64,000 bases of DNA from Euglena gracilis. Its lineage: Eukaryota; Euglenida; Euglenophyceae; Euglenales. This document shows positions 11,758 to 45,411 of the stretch, piece after piece. The stretch's first letter is position 1. Each line of letters opens with the position of its first letter. The position numbers were made by a program, and so were the translations under genes. The notes below the pieces were generated by a model that worked only from the letters and a program-made list of their open reading frames with translations, made no database searches and had not been told where the DNA came from. The stretch is from contig CP154956.1 of the NCBI GenBank assembly GCA_039621445.1, positions 39,148,553-39,212,552 on the forward strand, given 5' to 3'.

Positions 11758-12019
11758 CACGCCGGTGCACAAAGCTGCCCAGAAATCGAGGCGCTGCGGG
11801 CCCAGCAAATCTTCCAGCCACTGGCTGACCTGCTCCTCCATCACCCTCAGCTCTGCCTGCGAGAGGCACATGCAATCTCATATGTCACATGACCCGGCCT
11901 TTCGTGTGCCATGCATTACGAGTGATGTGCCCTTTCAACTCACCGAGAATAAACCCCACCAGGCACAGTTCGGGCACTGCAACACCAGCACAATGGCAAC
12001 GCACACCACTGCACTTTCC
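3..12019 (-). CDS. GAS2-type CH-domain coiled-coil protein, multi-exon gene
   Basis: Putative cytoskeletal linker. Exons in transcript order: 11944-12019 (tentative), 11758-11856, 9446-9486, 8306-8369, 6974-7041, 6473-6636, 5863-5999, 4809-4925, 4434-4541, 3978-4121, 3687-3830, 2295-2426, 1914-2057, 1468-1599, 3-125. Splice phases agree at every junction listed. The first part translates to a calponin-homology domain of the GAS2/spectraplakin-tail type; then comes a Ser/Pro-rich linker and about 300 residues of Glu/Gln/Ala/Arg-rich coiled coil. A TAG at 3-5 is in frame with the last exon, so the C-terminus may be inside the window, although a donor hidden there cannot be excluded. No GAR (GAS2-related) domain was found. 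The start codon was not located; upstream exons may lie above 12 kb. CH domains of this class bind actin or partner proteins; that role is inferred here. Confidence 0.8.
465..890 (-). repeat. CCAGCC-type intronic repeat, long copy 1
   Basis: Alignable with 21402-21771 and 52316-52740. Shared landmarks in order on the plus strand are CTCAGAG, GGCTGGNTGGAAAA, TGACCCCCCC, AGCTGGGCCCGACC, CTGCCAATTATGCAAAA, then GGCTGGCTGGACCCCCC. It lies in the intron between exons 1468-1599 and 3-125. The element reads CCAGCCAGCCAGCAGCC on the transcribed strand. No coding capacity was seen. The AT-rich centre contains a run of CCATGG/TTTGGCCA words. Confidence 0.7.
1262..1350 (-). repeat. CCAGCC-type intronic repeat, short copy
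   Basis: Short member with AGTGGACCCCCC at its left edge and GCTGGCTGGCGGGACCCC at its right, separated by an A8 run. The closest relative is 20497-20585, which shares TTTCAGTGGAC and the A-run. It lies in the same CH-gene intron as the long copy at 465-890. Confidence 0.55.
2630..2960. repeat. Degenerate tandem TTTTGGCCA tract
   Basis: About 330 bases of imperfect 10-20 base units built on TTTTGGCCACTTTTG, in the intron between exons 3687-3830 and 2295-2426. It directly adjoins hAT-like copy 1. The open frames in it are rich in Lys/Gln on one strand and Phe/Leu on the other; they follow from the repeat and are not genes. Confidence 0.7.
2979..3556 (-). mobile_element. hAT-like non-autonomous element, copy 1
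   Basis: The element lies in an intron of the CH gene. Read on the plus strand it starts CAGGTGGGGGGAAATGCGCTG (first bases at 2979) and ends with GCGCAGCGCATC, a C run and TG at 3556, giving imperfect terminal inverted repeats of the form CAGG-G-run-ATGCGCTG. Flanks 2972-2978 and 3557-3563 are both CTGTTTG, a 7-bp target duplication. The interior is a degenerate run of ATGCGCAAAAA units and carries no gene. CAGG termini with 7-8 bp duplications are typical of hAT MITEs. Copy 2 lies in opposite orientation at 12892-13596; strand is assigned arbitrarily. Confidence 0.75.
4809..5999 (-). CDS. Linker exons between CH domain and coiled coil
   Basis: Exon 5863-5999 begins with two bases finishing a split codon and reads [14 protein letters not shown], then a Pro-rich stretch ending DTT before a GTGAGC donor. 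Exon 4809-4925 reads [15 protein letters not shown], then a basic RRRPS patch and STAAE, before a GTTTGC donor. Both have AG acceptors and keep the frame with their neighbours. The composition suggests a flexible, possibly phosphorylated linker (RRRPS resembles a basophilic-kinase site). No known domain is visible. Confidence 0.7.
5325..5620 (-). repeat. CCAGCC-type repeat remnant with poly-G
   Basis: Contains TTGGGCTGGCTGGCCCGC followed by a C6-T-G-run and GCTGGACCCC. Downstream is AT-rich sequence with CAAAA and CCCCAAAA words like the long copies. It lies between CH-gene exons 5863-5999 and 4809-4925. More diverged than the other copies. Confidence 0.4.
6473..11856 (-). CDS. Calponin-homology domain exons
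   Basis: Five exons join in frame into one CH domain. 11758-11856 gives helix A ([15 protein letters not shown], then FWAALCTGV). 9446-9486 gives [13 protein letters not shown]. 8306-8369 gives [15 protein letters not shown], matching the ARDNxxxFxxWC motif of GAS2-type CH domains. 6974-7041 gives [13 protein letters not shown], matching the LFExxDLVxxK motif. 6473-6636 gives [17 protein letters not shown], matching the final VLLCLLEL helix. Phases run 0, 2, 0, 2, 1, and each split codon is restored. The 68-base exon at 6974 was found by looking for the missing LFE motif and has a GTGTGAG donor. The fold assignment rests on motif order; the closest family is metazoan GAS2/GAS2-like. Confidence 0.82.
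8411..8978. repeat. GA and CCCA microsatellites
   Basis: Three simple-repeat blocks: (GA)n at about 8411-8434, (CCCA)n at about 8827-8858 and (GA)n at about 8898-8978 with small interruptions. All lie in one CH-gene intron, upstream (in transcript sense) of exon 8306-8369. The Ser/Leu-rich open frames across them are artefacts. Confidence 0.9.
9231..9400. repeat. Interrupted CA microsatellite
   Basis: Alternating CACACA, CGCACA and CACGCG stretches broken by a short unique segment (about 9276-9320). It lies just below exon 9446-9486, in the intron before exon 8306-8369. Confidence 0.88.
9723..10332. mobile_element. Inverted-repeat element with GATACACA tandem units
   Basis: A 15-base inverted pair, GCAGACCTCTGTTTA at 9723-9737 and its exact complement at 10318-10332, bounds the segment. 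Inside each end are tandem units of about 20 bases (CCGATACACAATTTTTTTTG), about two on the left and four on the right. Outside the pair are near-identical direct repeats of about 31 bases (9692-9722 and 10333-10363, beginning CAAATTTGAA), too long for an ordinary target duplication. No coding capacity. Confidence 0.6.
10545..10576. repeat. ATA trinucleotide microsatellite
   Basis: About ten AAT/ATA units between 10545 and 10576 in a large CH-gene intron. The surrounding 10.4-11.2 kb is unique, moderately AT-rich, and shows no convincing exon. Confidence 0.9.
11496..11757. repeat. GTGTGA hexamer array and CA/CACACG array
   Basis: 11496-11575 is a GTGTGA hexanucleotide array. 11633-11757 is a CA array with a CACACG phase. 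The second array directly abuts exon 11758-11856, so on the transcribed strand the intron starts inside the microsatellite (GTG|GTGTGTG). Confidence 0.9.
11944..12019 (-). CDS. Tentative exon upstream of the CH domain
   Basis: A CCCGCAG acceptor lies above 12019 and a CTCG|GTGAGT donor below 11944. The phase fits the next exon (one leading base, 25 codons, phase 0 end). It reads [20 protein letters not shown]..., a hydrophobic stretch that could be a membrane segment. A membrane segment before a GAS2-type CH domain would be unusual, so this could be a false exon despite good splice sites. Confidence 0.4.
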
Positions 12020-14830
12020 CTGCGGGTGGCGCTGGTGACGGACAGCGTGCTTGGGAGGGACATTGGTGGCTGGGGGCTGGGAGAGAGGGGCATGGGGCAA
12101 AAATGTGACCATAGATTCATTATGCACTCACTTACATGTGGGCGTGTGTGCATGTGTGTGCGTGCAGATGCACGGACTCACCGTGTGTGATCACACTACA
12201 AATACACTGAATCCAGGTAAAACATACTTCTGTTCAGAACGACACCACTTGCATGAAGAAAAAGAAACAAATAAAAGGTAAAAATTTCTCCTTTCAACGG
12301 TCGACAGTTGAAAAGCCATATCAGGGGGTCTTTGGAAGAGCCTTGGAGAATGCCTTTTTTGTCTGGGGTTCCTCCCCTGGGCTTTGCAACAGATGGTGGC
12401 GCTTGTTGCTATTGACCGGCGTGAGTTGCCCCAGAAATGTGAGTTTACCAACAGGGGCCAGCTTTGTTCACAAGTGCTCAGGCCACCTTTTCCCTGTGTG
12501 TCGGTACCATCGGAGTCCCCCTGAACCCTCGTAAATGAAAAAAACAAGCACCCATTCCATTTTATAAATTTGCGAAATTGCTGTGAATGTTGTCTCTGAA
12601 ACCATTTTGCCTTCCCCTGCAGGGACGTTTGACCCAAGAAAGAATGGGTGAAAAAAGGGTTTTGCGTGCTTAAATCGGAGGGCAGAAAGGATGGATTTGG
12701 AAGCGTGGTGAGGGTGACGGTGCAGTGGCTGGTGGGCCGAGCAATGTCAAACAGATGCGGAGGTGTGTTCTCTCAGCGTGCTGCCGATGCCATCGGGACC
12801 ATGGTTGGGAAAGGGGTCTGGGCACTGTTTTTTAGGATACAGAAGGACCGGTTCAATGTCCTCAATTTCCCACAAAAGCAGGGTATACATTCGGGGGGGG
12901 GGGGGATGCGCTGCGCATTTTTCCGCGTTTTTGCGCATTTTTTTTGCACATTTTTGTCAATTTTTCAAGAATGCGCATTTTTGCGCATTTTTTGCACATT
13001 TTCCATTTTTTTTGCGCATTTTTTGTGCATTTTTTTGCCCAATTTTGCATATTTTCCATTTTGCGCCCTTTTTGCACATTTTTTTGCCCAATTTTGCATA
13101 TTTTGCCATTTTTGCACATTTTCCACCCAAATCACATGCTCACCGAATTTTGCCCACGTTCAACTGACCCATTTCTGTAACAAACGAACCCATTTTCGCA
13201 CTTTTTTCCCACCCAAGGGACCCGCCTCAAGAGAAAACCCTTGGGTGATGACGTGTGGATACTCATCCAATGACGATTAGGGGTTTCAGAGACCCCACAT
13301 TGACACGTAACCAAGGCGGGAATCCCACTCCCCTGGTCACAAGTAAGGGGCACCATGGCTGACATTGTTGGTTATGGTGAACGGAGAGTGACGCCTTGGT
13401 CATGCATTTTTTGGCCAAATGCCTTCATTTCAGCTCTCTTTAGTGATTTTGGTTTAATTTTGGGTTTACTGTTGGAAATTTTTCTAAGTCCTTTTTCCCT
13501 TAGGAATCTCACAAACTCACCGCATTTTTTGCGCATTTTTTTGCGCATTTTTGCGCATTTTTTCCGCGGGCCGTCCAGCGCATTTCCCTCCCCCTGATAC
13601 ATTTCGATTTGATTGCAATCACCTGAACACATTTTTTAGGCAATTTTGCACATGTGTGCCAAGTCTGGAAGATGCACACCTATCAAAGTGTTTGTTTTTT
13701 TTCGTTGAGACATCTGCTGCTGCCTTGAAAATATTGAAAATTGAAGGATGCCTAAAATCTTTTCTTCTCAAATCGTTTTCCATAATTTCCTTATATTTTT
13801 TCCCCTCTTCTTCGGTTAAATTGGAAATGAAATATAAGGAATAGTTTGACGATTACACATTGGGGAAGATTTGAAATTGTGAAGAACTCCGTCTTCCCAA
13901 ACACAAAAAAAATGTGAATGCTGTATTGGGTTATGATTTGGTTTGCTGAGCTGGCAATTGTGCAAGGGTGTGCGTGCCAGCATCTCAGGTTGTTTTGGGT
14001 GTGCCCAGAAGCAAAATAAATGCGATGCAGCCGATGTTTGCACAACTGCACAAACGAAATAGGAAATTGGCTTGAGCAATTGTGGAAACAAAATAGCAAA
14101 TCAAGTTTGTTTAAAGTGCTTTTCCTCTTTGCCCAAGGGCATGCCTGGACCCCTTTTCCAAATTGACTCCTTGTTTTAGCGCGAAATTGACCGCCTGAGA
14201 AGATTTAATTTTTCTTAAGAAAATAGCTTGATATTTCCCTCATTTCCCAAACGCTCCGTAATGTGTGATATATTTCCCACTCCTGCTGACGAGAAAGACG
14301 ACACAACAAGATATCAAAGCAGACACCTGGCATTTTCCACTGTGGAGGCTGGATCTTCGACCCATTTTTCTATTGACCATCCATTGCCATGGATACCCAT
14401 CCCCTGTCAGATTATCTCATTTTTTTCCCACAAATTTTCCTGGTTTCCTTCCTTTCTTCTAATATTTTTTTATTTTCTACAAAAAATTGTGCTGTTTGGG
14501 CTTTTCACGTGTTTTCACTGAAACTCTGGCGGCAAAAGGTGGCTTCTGAACATCACTGAAAGGGTTCCATCAGGGGAAAATATAAAGATGGCAAAAGCCA
14601 AAAAAAAACACCGAAAAGGAGAATTAATGGCCTTTTTACCAACTTGAATTGAAGGGTCAAAAAATACATTTCACTTGTGCAACCGCAAAGAGAAGCTAAG
14701 AAGCTTAAATGCAAAGCCAACGCCCCTTTTTTAGCCTTTTTGCTTTGGATTTCCCTGTTTGCCCTTGTTTTGCCTTTGCCTATTTGCTTTGGATTCAGAG
14801 AAGCTTCCTGGCAACGCAAGGCGACAATGT
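12020..14830. other. Spacer or 5' intron region without recognised exons
   Basis: Contains hAT-like copy 2 (12892-13596). The rest is unique AT-rich sequence. Open frames on both strands are short, use rare-looking codons and lack matching splice sites. The promoter and first exon of the CH gene are probably here but could not be placed. Confidence 0.5.
12892..13596 (+). mobile_element. hAT-like non-autonomous element, copy 2
   Basis: Inverted relative to copy 1 at 2979-3556 and alignable over its length (shared blocks include CCAAGGCGGGAATCCCACTC and its complement). The ends are CGGGG-run-ATGCGCTGCGC and GCGCATTTCCCTCCCCCTG. It is flanked by ATACATT at 12885-12891 and again at 13597-13603, a perfect 7-bp target duplication. 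It carries about 75 extra bases near 13211-13290, absent from copy 1; that insert has its own short inverted ends (CACCCAAGGG / CCCTTGGGTG near 13208-13246). No transposase reading frame is present. Confidence 0.75.
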
Positions 14831-14834
14831 ACGG

Positions 14835-15111
14835 GACCACTTGGACTTGGGCGGGTCGATGCACCGCCCAATGGCGATGCAGAAGCTGGCTGGCTGGCAG
14901 CGGCCCTGTGGAGGGCAGGACGGGGGCGGGGCGGGGCTGCGGAGGAGCCACGCCACGCAGTGCACGGAAGGGAGGAGGAGGCAGGGCGGGGAGAGAGGGG
15001 GCAAGGCAGGGGGATGGGGAGGGGGGGCAGCGACCGCCAAGGGCGATCGATTTGAAGCTGCAGTCCACAGCTTGCGACACATCGGACGACGAACCGTCCC
15101 GGGATTCCGCC
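14835..15111 (-). CDS. Two weak exon candidates, product unknown
   Basis: 15035-15111 has an AG acceptor (ACTGTAG) and a GGCG|GTCGCT donor and reads SRDGSSSDVSQAVDC.... A second block below 14905 has acceptor CTCCACAG and reads GRCQPASFCIAIGRC.... Local GC content is exon-like, but no family is recognised and the phases cannot be tied together. They could be exons of a small gene between the kinase and the CH gene. The plus strand is also open here. Confidence 0.25.
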
Positions 15112-16489
15112 CTACAGTTCCGGGGGGGGGGGGGCAGAACGCCGTGGCTCAAGGAGGGAAGACGTCCCCGGCTGGGTTTGATTTCAGAGCGGAATGGGGG
15201 AGCTTGCAAGGCGGAAACCTGGGCACAGGAACACAAACAAATATTACGCGACGGGTCTGAATAGGGAGGGCCAGCCAGGTTTGGGCTTTGCCTTCGCGGA
15301 GCAACTACGTCACACGGCAGCCAAGGCAGCCAGACAATCCCTGCACTTCAGCAGCACAGCGACTGGCGGTTTGGGCTGCATTTGGTGCGGTGGTGAAGTC
15401 CGGGGAGGGAACTGGGGAGTGCTTCCCTTGTGGGTTGGTGCAGGAAGCTGGGAGATGCAGCGAGGCCAACGGGCAATCTGCAACAGCCTCGCTGGCCCAA
15501 AAAGATGCAGGTCAGGGCAGAACAGAGAAAATCCTTCGCGGCACAATGTTGGCCACATATGCGGGCATTGTGTGGGTTTTGGATGGAAGAGACTTTGCTG
15601 TTCACATTGCATGGCAAGAAACAATAACACAAAGTCCGGCTTGGCTCGTTTGTTGGGTGGGTGACCATAAATGACCATAACCCGCCATAAATGAACACCT
15701 GGCACGGGACTGGTGTCTAAAGTTGACAGTGAGGATTTTAGTTGTGGAGGGGTTGTGCTTTCTTCATTGTAGAACCTCTATCGTGATCTGAACAGATGTG
15801 CTGGTTACCTGCTGAATCATTCGTGCAGGAACCAAGTGGGGGGTTAAAAGTCGTGGTTTGGTGGTTGGGCCCGACCACCACGCTTGAGTTGGAAACCTCC
15901 ACTGTCCTAGAAAGAAAACAACGAAAAAAACATAAGGCCAAATAATTTTCTGTGCCAAATCATGTGGTACATCAATCAAACAGGTGTGCACCACACGCCT
16001 CCCCATATGATGCTTTGGCAAAACCACATAATTGACCATAATATGGTCTTGCCATGAACAAGAGCATTTTTCATCTTACATATTCGGGGGATTAGCCCAA
16101 TTTGGCCATGAGTATGATCAGGTTAACCCCCTCTGCCTACCTTAACCCAACACAGCCTTATAACCAACTCCCGTTCTTGAGGCCAATCATCAAACTGGAT
16201 CTTAAAACCTCCCGGGGGCTATGAGTGGGGAATTTACACATTTTTGGCTTTGGAAACCTTCAGAAAAAGACAAACCTTCTTATGAAACTTCGAAATGATT
16301 GCGACAGGAAGGGAACACCACACAAAATATCAATTTTCTGCCCCCCCAAAAAGACTCGATCATCCATTGAAATCCCTAATCTGCCCAAAAACCCAGCACG
16401 TGGGTTCCGGACGCCACCTTCCTTTCTGAAAGCGTTCCACACAGACAACCCAAAATGTGCCCCTGCCCCACCGCCCTGGCAACAGGTTC
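15112..16489. other. Spacer without recognised genes
   Basis: Unique sequence of mixed composition. Several 100-150 codon open frames occur on both strands between 15194 and 15705 but overlap one another and show no motif. Nothing here could be supported as coding. Confidence 0.4.
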
Positions 16490-17322
16490 GTGCGGGTTGG
16501 ACAGGGCGAGGACGGCCTCAGGGGTGGCTCGGCCGGCCGGGTTGCCCGGGATGCCGTTCATTCCACACCCCCAATCCCCCCTGCCCACCGACTGGGTTCT
16601 GGCAACCCCTGACAAGGGGGGGTCCGCACACAGGGGTGATGTGGGCGAGGGGGGGGTCCGAAGCCCCGAAGGCTCTCCGCCGCAGCGCCCATGCCATGGG
16701 GTAGCGAATGGGGTACGCGAAGTCGTACACTTTCTGGAAACCGGGGAGATGGGGACGGGGACCGATACACCCCTGGGACGGGCGGGGACCGACACACCCC
16801 TGGCGTGCCTCGTCCGGGAGAGGAGTGGCATACTGAAGCAAACAGAGCACGTCCACAGCACAAGGGGGGGGAGGGGCGCAGCAGAGGCCTAAACGAAAGG
16901 GTCATAGCAAGGCATGGGGATGCCCAGCCATGCAGCAGCTCACCTAACCAAAGAGCAGAGGCGCACTGTTGCGGAGCGGTGCGCCTGTCTTGGCCTTCTC
17001 TTTGAACTGGAAGCAGGGAGACAAAATCATTTCTCTGGTTGAACGAGGCTCCAATGGCAAATACTCTCACGGACGTGAAATGCATGACTGTGCGGGGAAA
17101 ACTGCAGGACAAAACGAGGAAATTACCCCTCCCGAACGCAATGAAATTAAAATATAAAAAATAAAGTGACAATCTAGACGGTGCGGACGGAGGCAGGCGT
17201 TGTATTGCTGCAAAATGTGGCAATCCGGACCGTCTGGGCGCTCGTTGTTACATGGGGGTAAAACCCCTTGACATTAATGGCTCCCTTCGCACCTTTACCA
17301 CCTCATGAAGCTGAAGGACGTC
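16490..17322 (-). CDS. Exon candidates downstream of the kinase stop
   Basis: Three short blocks. 17302-17322 (DVLQLHE, 21 bases, acceptor TTTCCAG, donor GTGGTA). 16674-16733 (KVYDFAYPIRYPMAWALRRR, acceptor TTTCCAG, possible GC donor). 16490-16560 (GNPAGRATPEAVLAL, resembling kinase subdomain XI). All read cleanly in phase 0. They may be a C-terminal extension of the MEKK-like kinase if exon 17436-17522 splices out before its stop through a GAG|GCGGCG donor, or the 3' end of another kinase-like gene. Boundaries are approximate. Confidence 0.35.
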
Positions 17323-17435
17323 CTGGAAATTGGGGACCCCGGCCCGCAAACGTCGAAATGGGTTGCAGGCCAGACCCCCTCCCCTGGGCCCTGGGGCGAT
17401 GCCCCTCCCTGGCTGGGGTGGGGCCGCCGGCACGG

Positions 17436-30445
<13,010 letters not shown>

Positions 30446-32260
30446 CTGCGGAGGGCGAGGGGCGGCGCCGGCCCCGCCTCCCGGGGCTGTTGCACCAAAC
30501 TGACGGGGGGAGTGCTGCTGGGTGGCCACCGAGAGGCAACGCCAGAACCGGCCAAAAATAAGAATGGCTGCTTGACCATTCGTACTCCCCCGGCGGGGGG
30601 GGGGGGCTGGCGGCAGACAAGTCGGCACGTACCAAAAACAAGACTCTTTTGACGACAACCGACGCAAGGTCCAGAAAAACAGAAATACTTTAGGATGCTG
30701 TTGTCGGAGGTCAAATGTGAAAACGTTGTCCACAAAATTGTATCGCCTTTGGAAAAACAAATTCTAAAAAAGGAATGTGAACCGCAATCAGAGGTATTGG
30801 GATCCAAGTACCGTCTTTCTGGAGATTTTATTTCTGCTCAAAATTAACGCTGGGAACCATTTGCAATGTGAGCTGAACAAATTTCTTGAATACCTGCCCT
30901 GGGAAACATTCCTCCACCCTCGATTTTTGCTGACCTGTCTCCTTAGAACCCAGCATACCTCGGCACCAGCCGACCTGTCTCCTGACCTTTTTTTTTTCCT
31001 GTTCGATGCACGGAATGGATGTATAACACAAATTTGCTCAAAATTTGTTCCAATTTCGGATGCTAATACGCAAAGCGGTGTGCTGTGGAAATTCACAATC
31101 CATCACAATACAATATTTCCACACCTAACCAATTTTTCCCAACTTGGGTTTTTGGTGCTGTTGTTGGGATTTGCCAGGTTGTCAGGATTTTTTGTCGAGT
31201 ATTGAACAGGAACATTTTCAACACTGCCGACAACCACGGGGTTGACCAAAATTGTCACCTTTTCCTGTTCTCACGCAGGCTTCGTATGATTGTTTCAAAC
31301 CCCACAAAGAAGCTTGGCAATGAAATGGTTGAAATCATCCACTCGGTGGAATTGCTTTAGAGGATCCTTATACCTCTGCCCCCCCCCCTACGTATAAAAC
31401 GAACATGGGGCATCCTGACCGTCCAGATTGTCTCCTTTAACGGTAAATTCATACGCAACTTGTGCCCAATGAACGACCCATCTGGACTGACTAGGTTATT
31501 AATTTTGTGTAAGTTAGGGAGTTCTCTGTTTCTGCAGTTCCACGTGAATTTTATATGCATATTTATATCTTCAATTCACATGCTCATTTAATATTTTTCA
31601 GTTTATGGGGTCAATTTAAGGGGCTTTGTTTTGCTCGCAGGCTGTAATAGCCCAAAATTACCTTCCATGCCTCTAGTGATGCTTTTGAGGTTATGTGAGC
31701 CCCCAATTGAATGCCAAAACCAAACAAGAAAAGGGTCTGATATGGTCAAATACCTCATCCCACAGATAAACCGTATGGTGGACCACACGTTAATTCCGTT
31801 GGATCAAACCCCTCCAAACGATGTGACCCCACCTCTAGTGCACCAAAATATATAAATTTATCAAATTATAAGAGGTAAAAAATATTCAAAAAATATAATT
31901 TGTTGCAACATTGAGCCACTTTAGATCCTAACAACAATTAGCCCCCAAATCAATTCAAAAACGAAACATGCAGACCAAAAAGATCGTAACCAAATAAAAG
32001 CAAAAAAATGGAGGAAAGAGGTTGTGCAAATTAATGGCCGATCAAAACACTCTTCTTCTGGTAATGCCACCCCCTTTTTCAACGTTTTTGTTTGCAGTGT
32101 GTCGGAATTCGTCAGAACCTTCACCTCCAGAGGGCCCAAAAAGTGTTGTCGGGATTTGTTAGGGTTTGTCAGCGTTTGTTGTTGGAGGTGCCTGTCCAAA
32201 CAAAGTGATTCTCTATATAAAAAAGGCACCCTCTCCTGCCAAACCAATGGCACGTGACAC
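30446..32260. other. Spacer between cyclase-like gene and kinase gene
   Basis: AT-rich compared with the rest of the window, with few repeats. It should hold the 3' end of the cyclase-like gene and the promoter and start of the kinase gene. No polyadenylation signal or promoter motif can be named with confidence. The frame of exon 30293-30445 stays open up to about 30760, so the kinase may extend into this region. Confidence 0.45.
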
Positions 32261-42938
<10,678 letters not shown>

Positions 42939-43439
42939 CTTCCAATGCAGAAGAAATTTCTCCGTCAACCCCCCTTCAAGGTCAAGATCATCGTTGTTGG
43001 AGGCTGCATTTTTGCCCATTTGAAATCATTTTTCCGCCAATTTTTGTCAGTTTTGCAAATTTTGACATTTTTTTTGCCTAATTTTGACCATTTTCGCCTA
43101 TTTTTGGTCCTTCTATGGTCATCGTGAAGGATTTGCATCTAAAATTTTTTTGAATGACCAAAAATTGCACAACTGGTGTCTCATTTCCAACGAACTGGCA
43201 AAATTTACTTTAGAAATGGACAATAATGGACAAAAAAGGCTCAAATTTTGTGTGAAATGGTTTGAAGTGACCAAAATTGCCCAAAGCAGCCCCTATTGCA
43301 AAATTTGAAAGATAACCCAAAGTGAACGTCCGAAAATAAAATTTGGTGCCCAACATAAAACACTGGACATCAGCTGCTGAAATTGAGCAATTTTCACCCC
43401 GAAATACGCATTTGCCATTTATGCCACCCAAAATTGGAC

Positions 43440-43720
43440 ATTTTCCACCTGAAAACAGGATTCTACATTCAAAATTAGGTCATTGCCCCCAAATTTAGCA
43501 TTTGCCACTCAAAATTAGGAAGCGTTTCATTAATTAGGAATTTTTCACTCAAAATTAGGCATTTGCACACCAAATTGGTTTGCCACTCAAATTTTGGTAT
43601 TTTACCTCGAAAACTAGCCATTTGCAACTGGGAATTAGGAATTTACACATGAAATTAGGAATTTGCTTCTCAAAATTAAGAATACGCACACCAAATTAGG
43701 AATTTGCCTCTCAAAAAAAT
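43440..43720. repeat. Degenerate tandem AAAATTAGGAATTTGC tract
   Basis: About a dozen imperfect units of 18-24 bases (CTCAAAATTAGGAATTTGCC-like). No coding signal. Confidence 0.75.
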
Positions 43721-44050
43721 CCACTGACAAGTTTTTTTTATGCTCCCCCCCCCGATAAAGCCAATATTTTACGATATTTTTATGGGACCCGATAAATTCA
43801 AGATTATCGATAAACCCAACATGGGCCGATAACCAATATCCAACCTTGCCCCACCCACCATGCAGGGGGTGGGGGGGGGTGGTCGACCCCCCCACCCACC
43901 ACCCTGGCTGTTTGGCTGGTTCCCGTCCTGCCCTGGCCACGAGGGCCCACAGGGGGAGAGGGGGACAGGTGGCACGGGGTTCGGGCGGGCAGCCTCGGGA
44001 GCGGCTCTCGTGGCGCCACATATGCCACGTGCATATGAATATGAGTATCT

Positions 44051-44175
44051 GCATGTGTGCATGTATGCATGCGTGTGTGCGTGCGTTCGTGCGTGCGTGC
44101 GTGCGTGCGTGCGTGCGTGTGTGTGTGTGTGTGTGTGCGTGTGTGTGTGCGTGCGTGCACGCGTGTGCACGTGTG
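44051..44175. repeat. GTGC/GT microsatellite
   Basis: GCGT tetramers passing into (GT)n and back, with ATGC steps at the start. Lies 46 bases from the TA-flanked element at 44221. Confidence 0.88.
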
Positions 44176-44220
44176 ACTTCAGGGAGTGGTGATGGTAATG
44201 GGGTCTTACTTGTCGGATTA

Positions 44221-44856
44221 CCCCCCCTCCCCTTTGTCCAACGACCACCCCTTTATAATGACCACCCCCCGGTCACAGGTTGCAGGTAATGGGGGGCGTA
44301 CGACCACCACCCCTGGTCATAGGTTGCAGGTTGCAAAAAAGATTTTTTTGTCGGTTTTACCAAGCGGTAGATTTCCCACCTCCCCCGCTACAGGATTTTT
44401 TCTGCTATGTTCCTCCCCCCGGCAACGTCAGAGCCAGATCCCAAAAAGGTGGTGTTGTTTGCAAAAGCAACACGTGGAATTTGGGGTTTGGCACACGTTT
44501 TCAACGGGAACCTTTACCTCACAAAGGATCTGATCGATGGGGATTTGTCCCGAAAATTGTTGTATCACCGGAAGAAAGGCTTCTATACCGTGCCCGCGGA
44601 ATAGTGCCTGCCCCACACCCCTTCGGTGTAGCATTTGCACAGCAGCCTTCTGGCGCTGTCGTTCATGACACCCCCTCAGGAGCTGTGTTTGGGCTGACCT
44701 CCTTTATGATTTTTTTCTGCTTTTCGCCGTGTGTGAGCCTTCGCCCCCTTTATAATGACCACCCCCCGTTCACAGGTTGCAGGTGATGGGGGCGTACGAC
44801 CACCCCCCCTGGTCATAGGTTGCAGGTAAATGGTCGTTGGACAAAGGGAGGGGGGG
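44221..44856. mobile_element. TA-flanked inverted-repeat element, copy 2
   Basis: Left end CCCCCCCTCCCC then TTTGTCCAACGACCA; right end is the complement with one C fewer. About 26 of 27 bases match. TA flanks both sides (44219-44220 and 44857-44858). Inside each end is a CTTTATAATGACCACC / GGTCACAGGTTGCAGGT block, repeated at about 44250-44340 and 44740-44830. No transposase. Shares terminal GTCCAACGACC with 28656-29066. Confidence 0.75.
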
Positions 44857-45411
44857 TACATTCAGGGTTCACTGCGTCAGGCAGGGGGTTGTTCATTGCC
44901 TGCAGTGGTGGTGGGAAGAAGTGAAATTGTCCAAAAGAAGCCCCCAAACGGGCGTTTCTGGGCTTCCGGCGCCATTGGTCCTGAAATTGCCTTGGCCGAG
45001 TGCCCAGGCACTTTTCGCCAAATTCCCCCTGAAAAATTCACCCTGAAATCGACCATAAACGCGAAGAAAATGGCCACCTTCGGCACCCGGTCACTTGGTC
45101 ACTTAATGACTGTATGTATGTATGACTGTACCCCGGGGCCAGAATTGTAATGTAGAAACAGTCAAAAACCGCAACCAAAATGTCCTCCTCGTTTGAACCG
45201 AGGCTGGGTAGGAGGCGCCCATGCCGTGCGAATAGGCACCACCACCTTGCACAGCCTCTGTGGAGAGACGGCATTTGGAGGCATCACCCACGGAGAGTGC
45301 AGCACTCCCCTTTTGCGATCCCTGCTCGACTCAGATTCCATTAACACAACACAACACAGGCGGTTCTACAAGCAAAACGGGGGGGGGAATTCAAACATAA
45401 CACACAACTTT

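Noticed and set aside
14677-15264. Plus-strand open frames of 175-195 codons
   Set aside because: Two overlapping frames are open at once in GC-rich sequence, with no motif; the minus-strand candidates are no better than weak.
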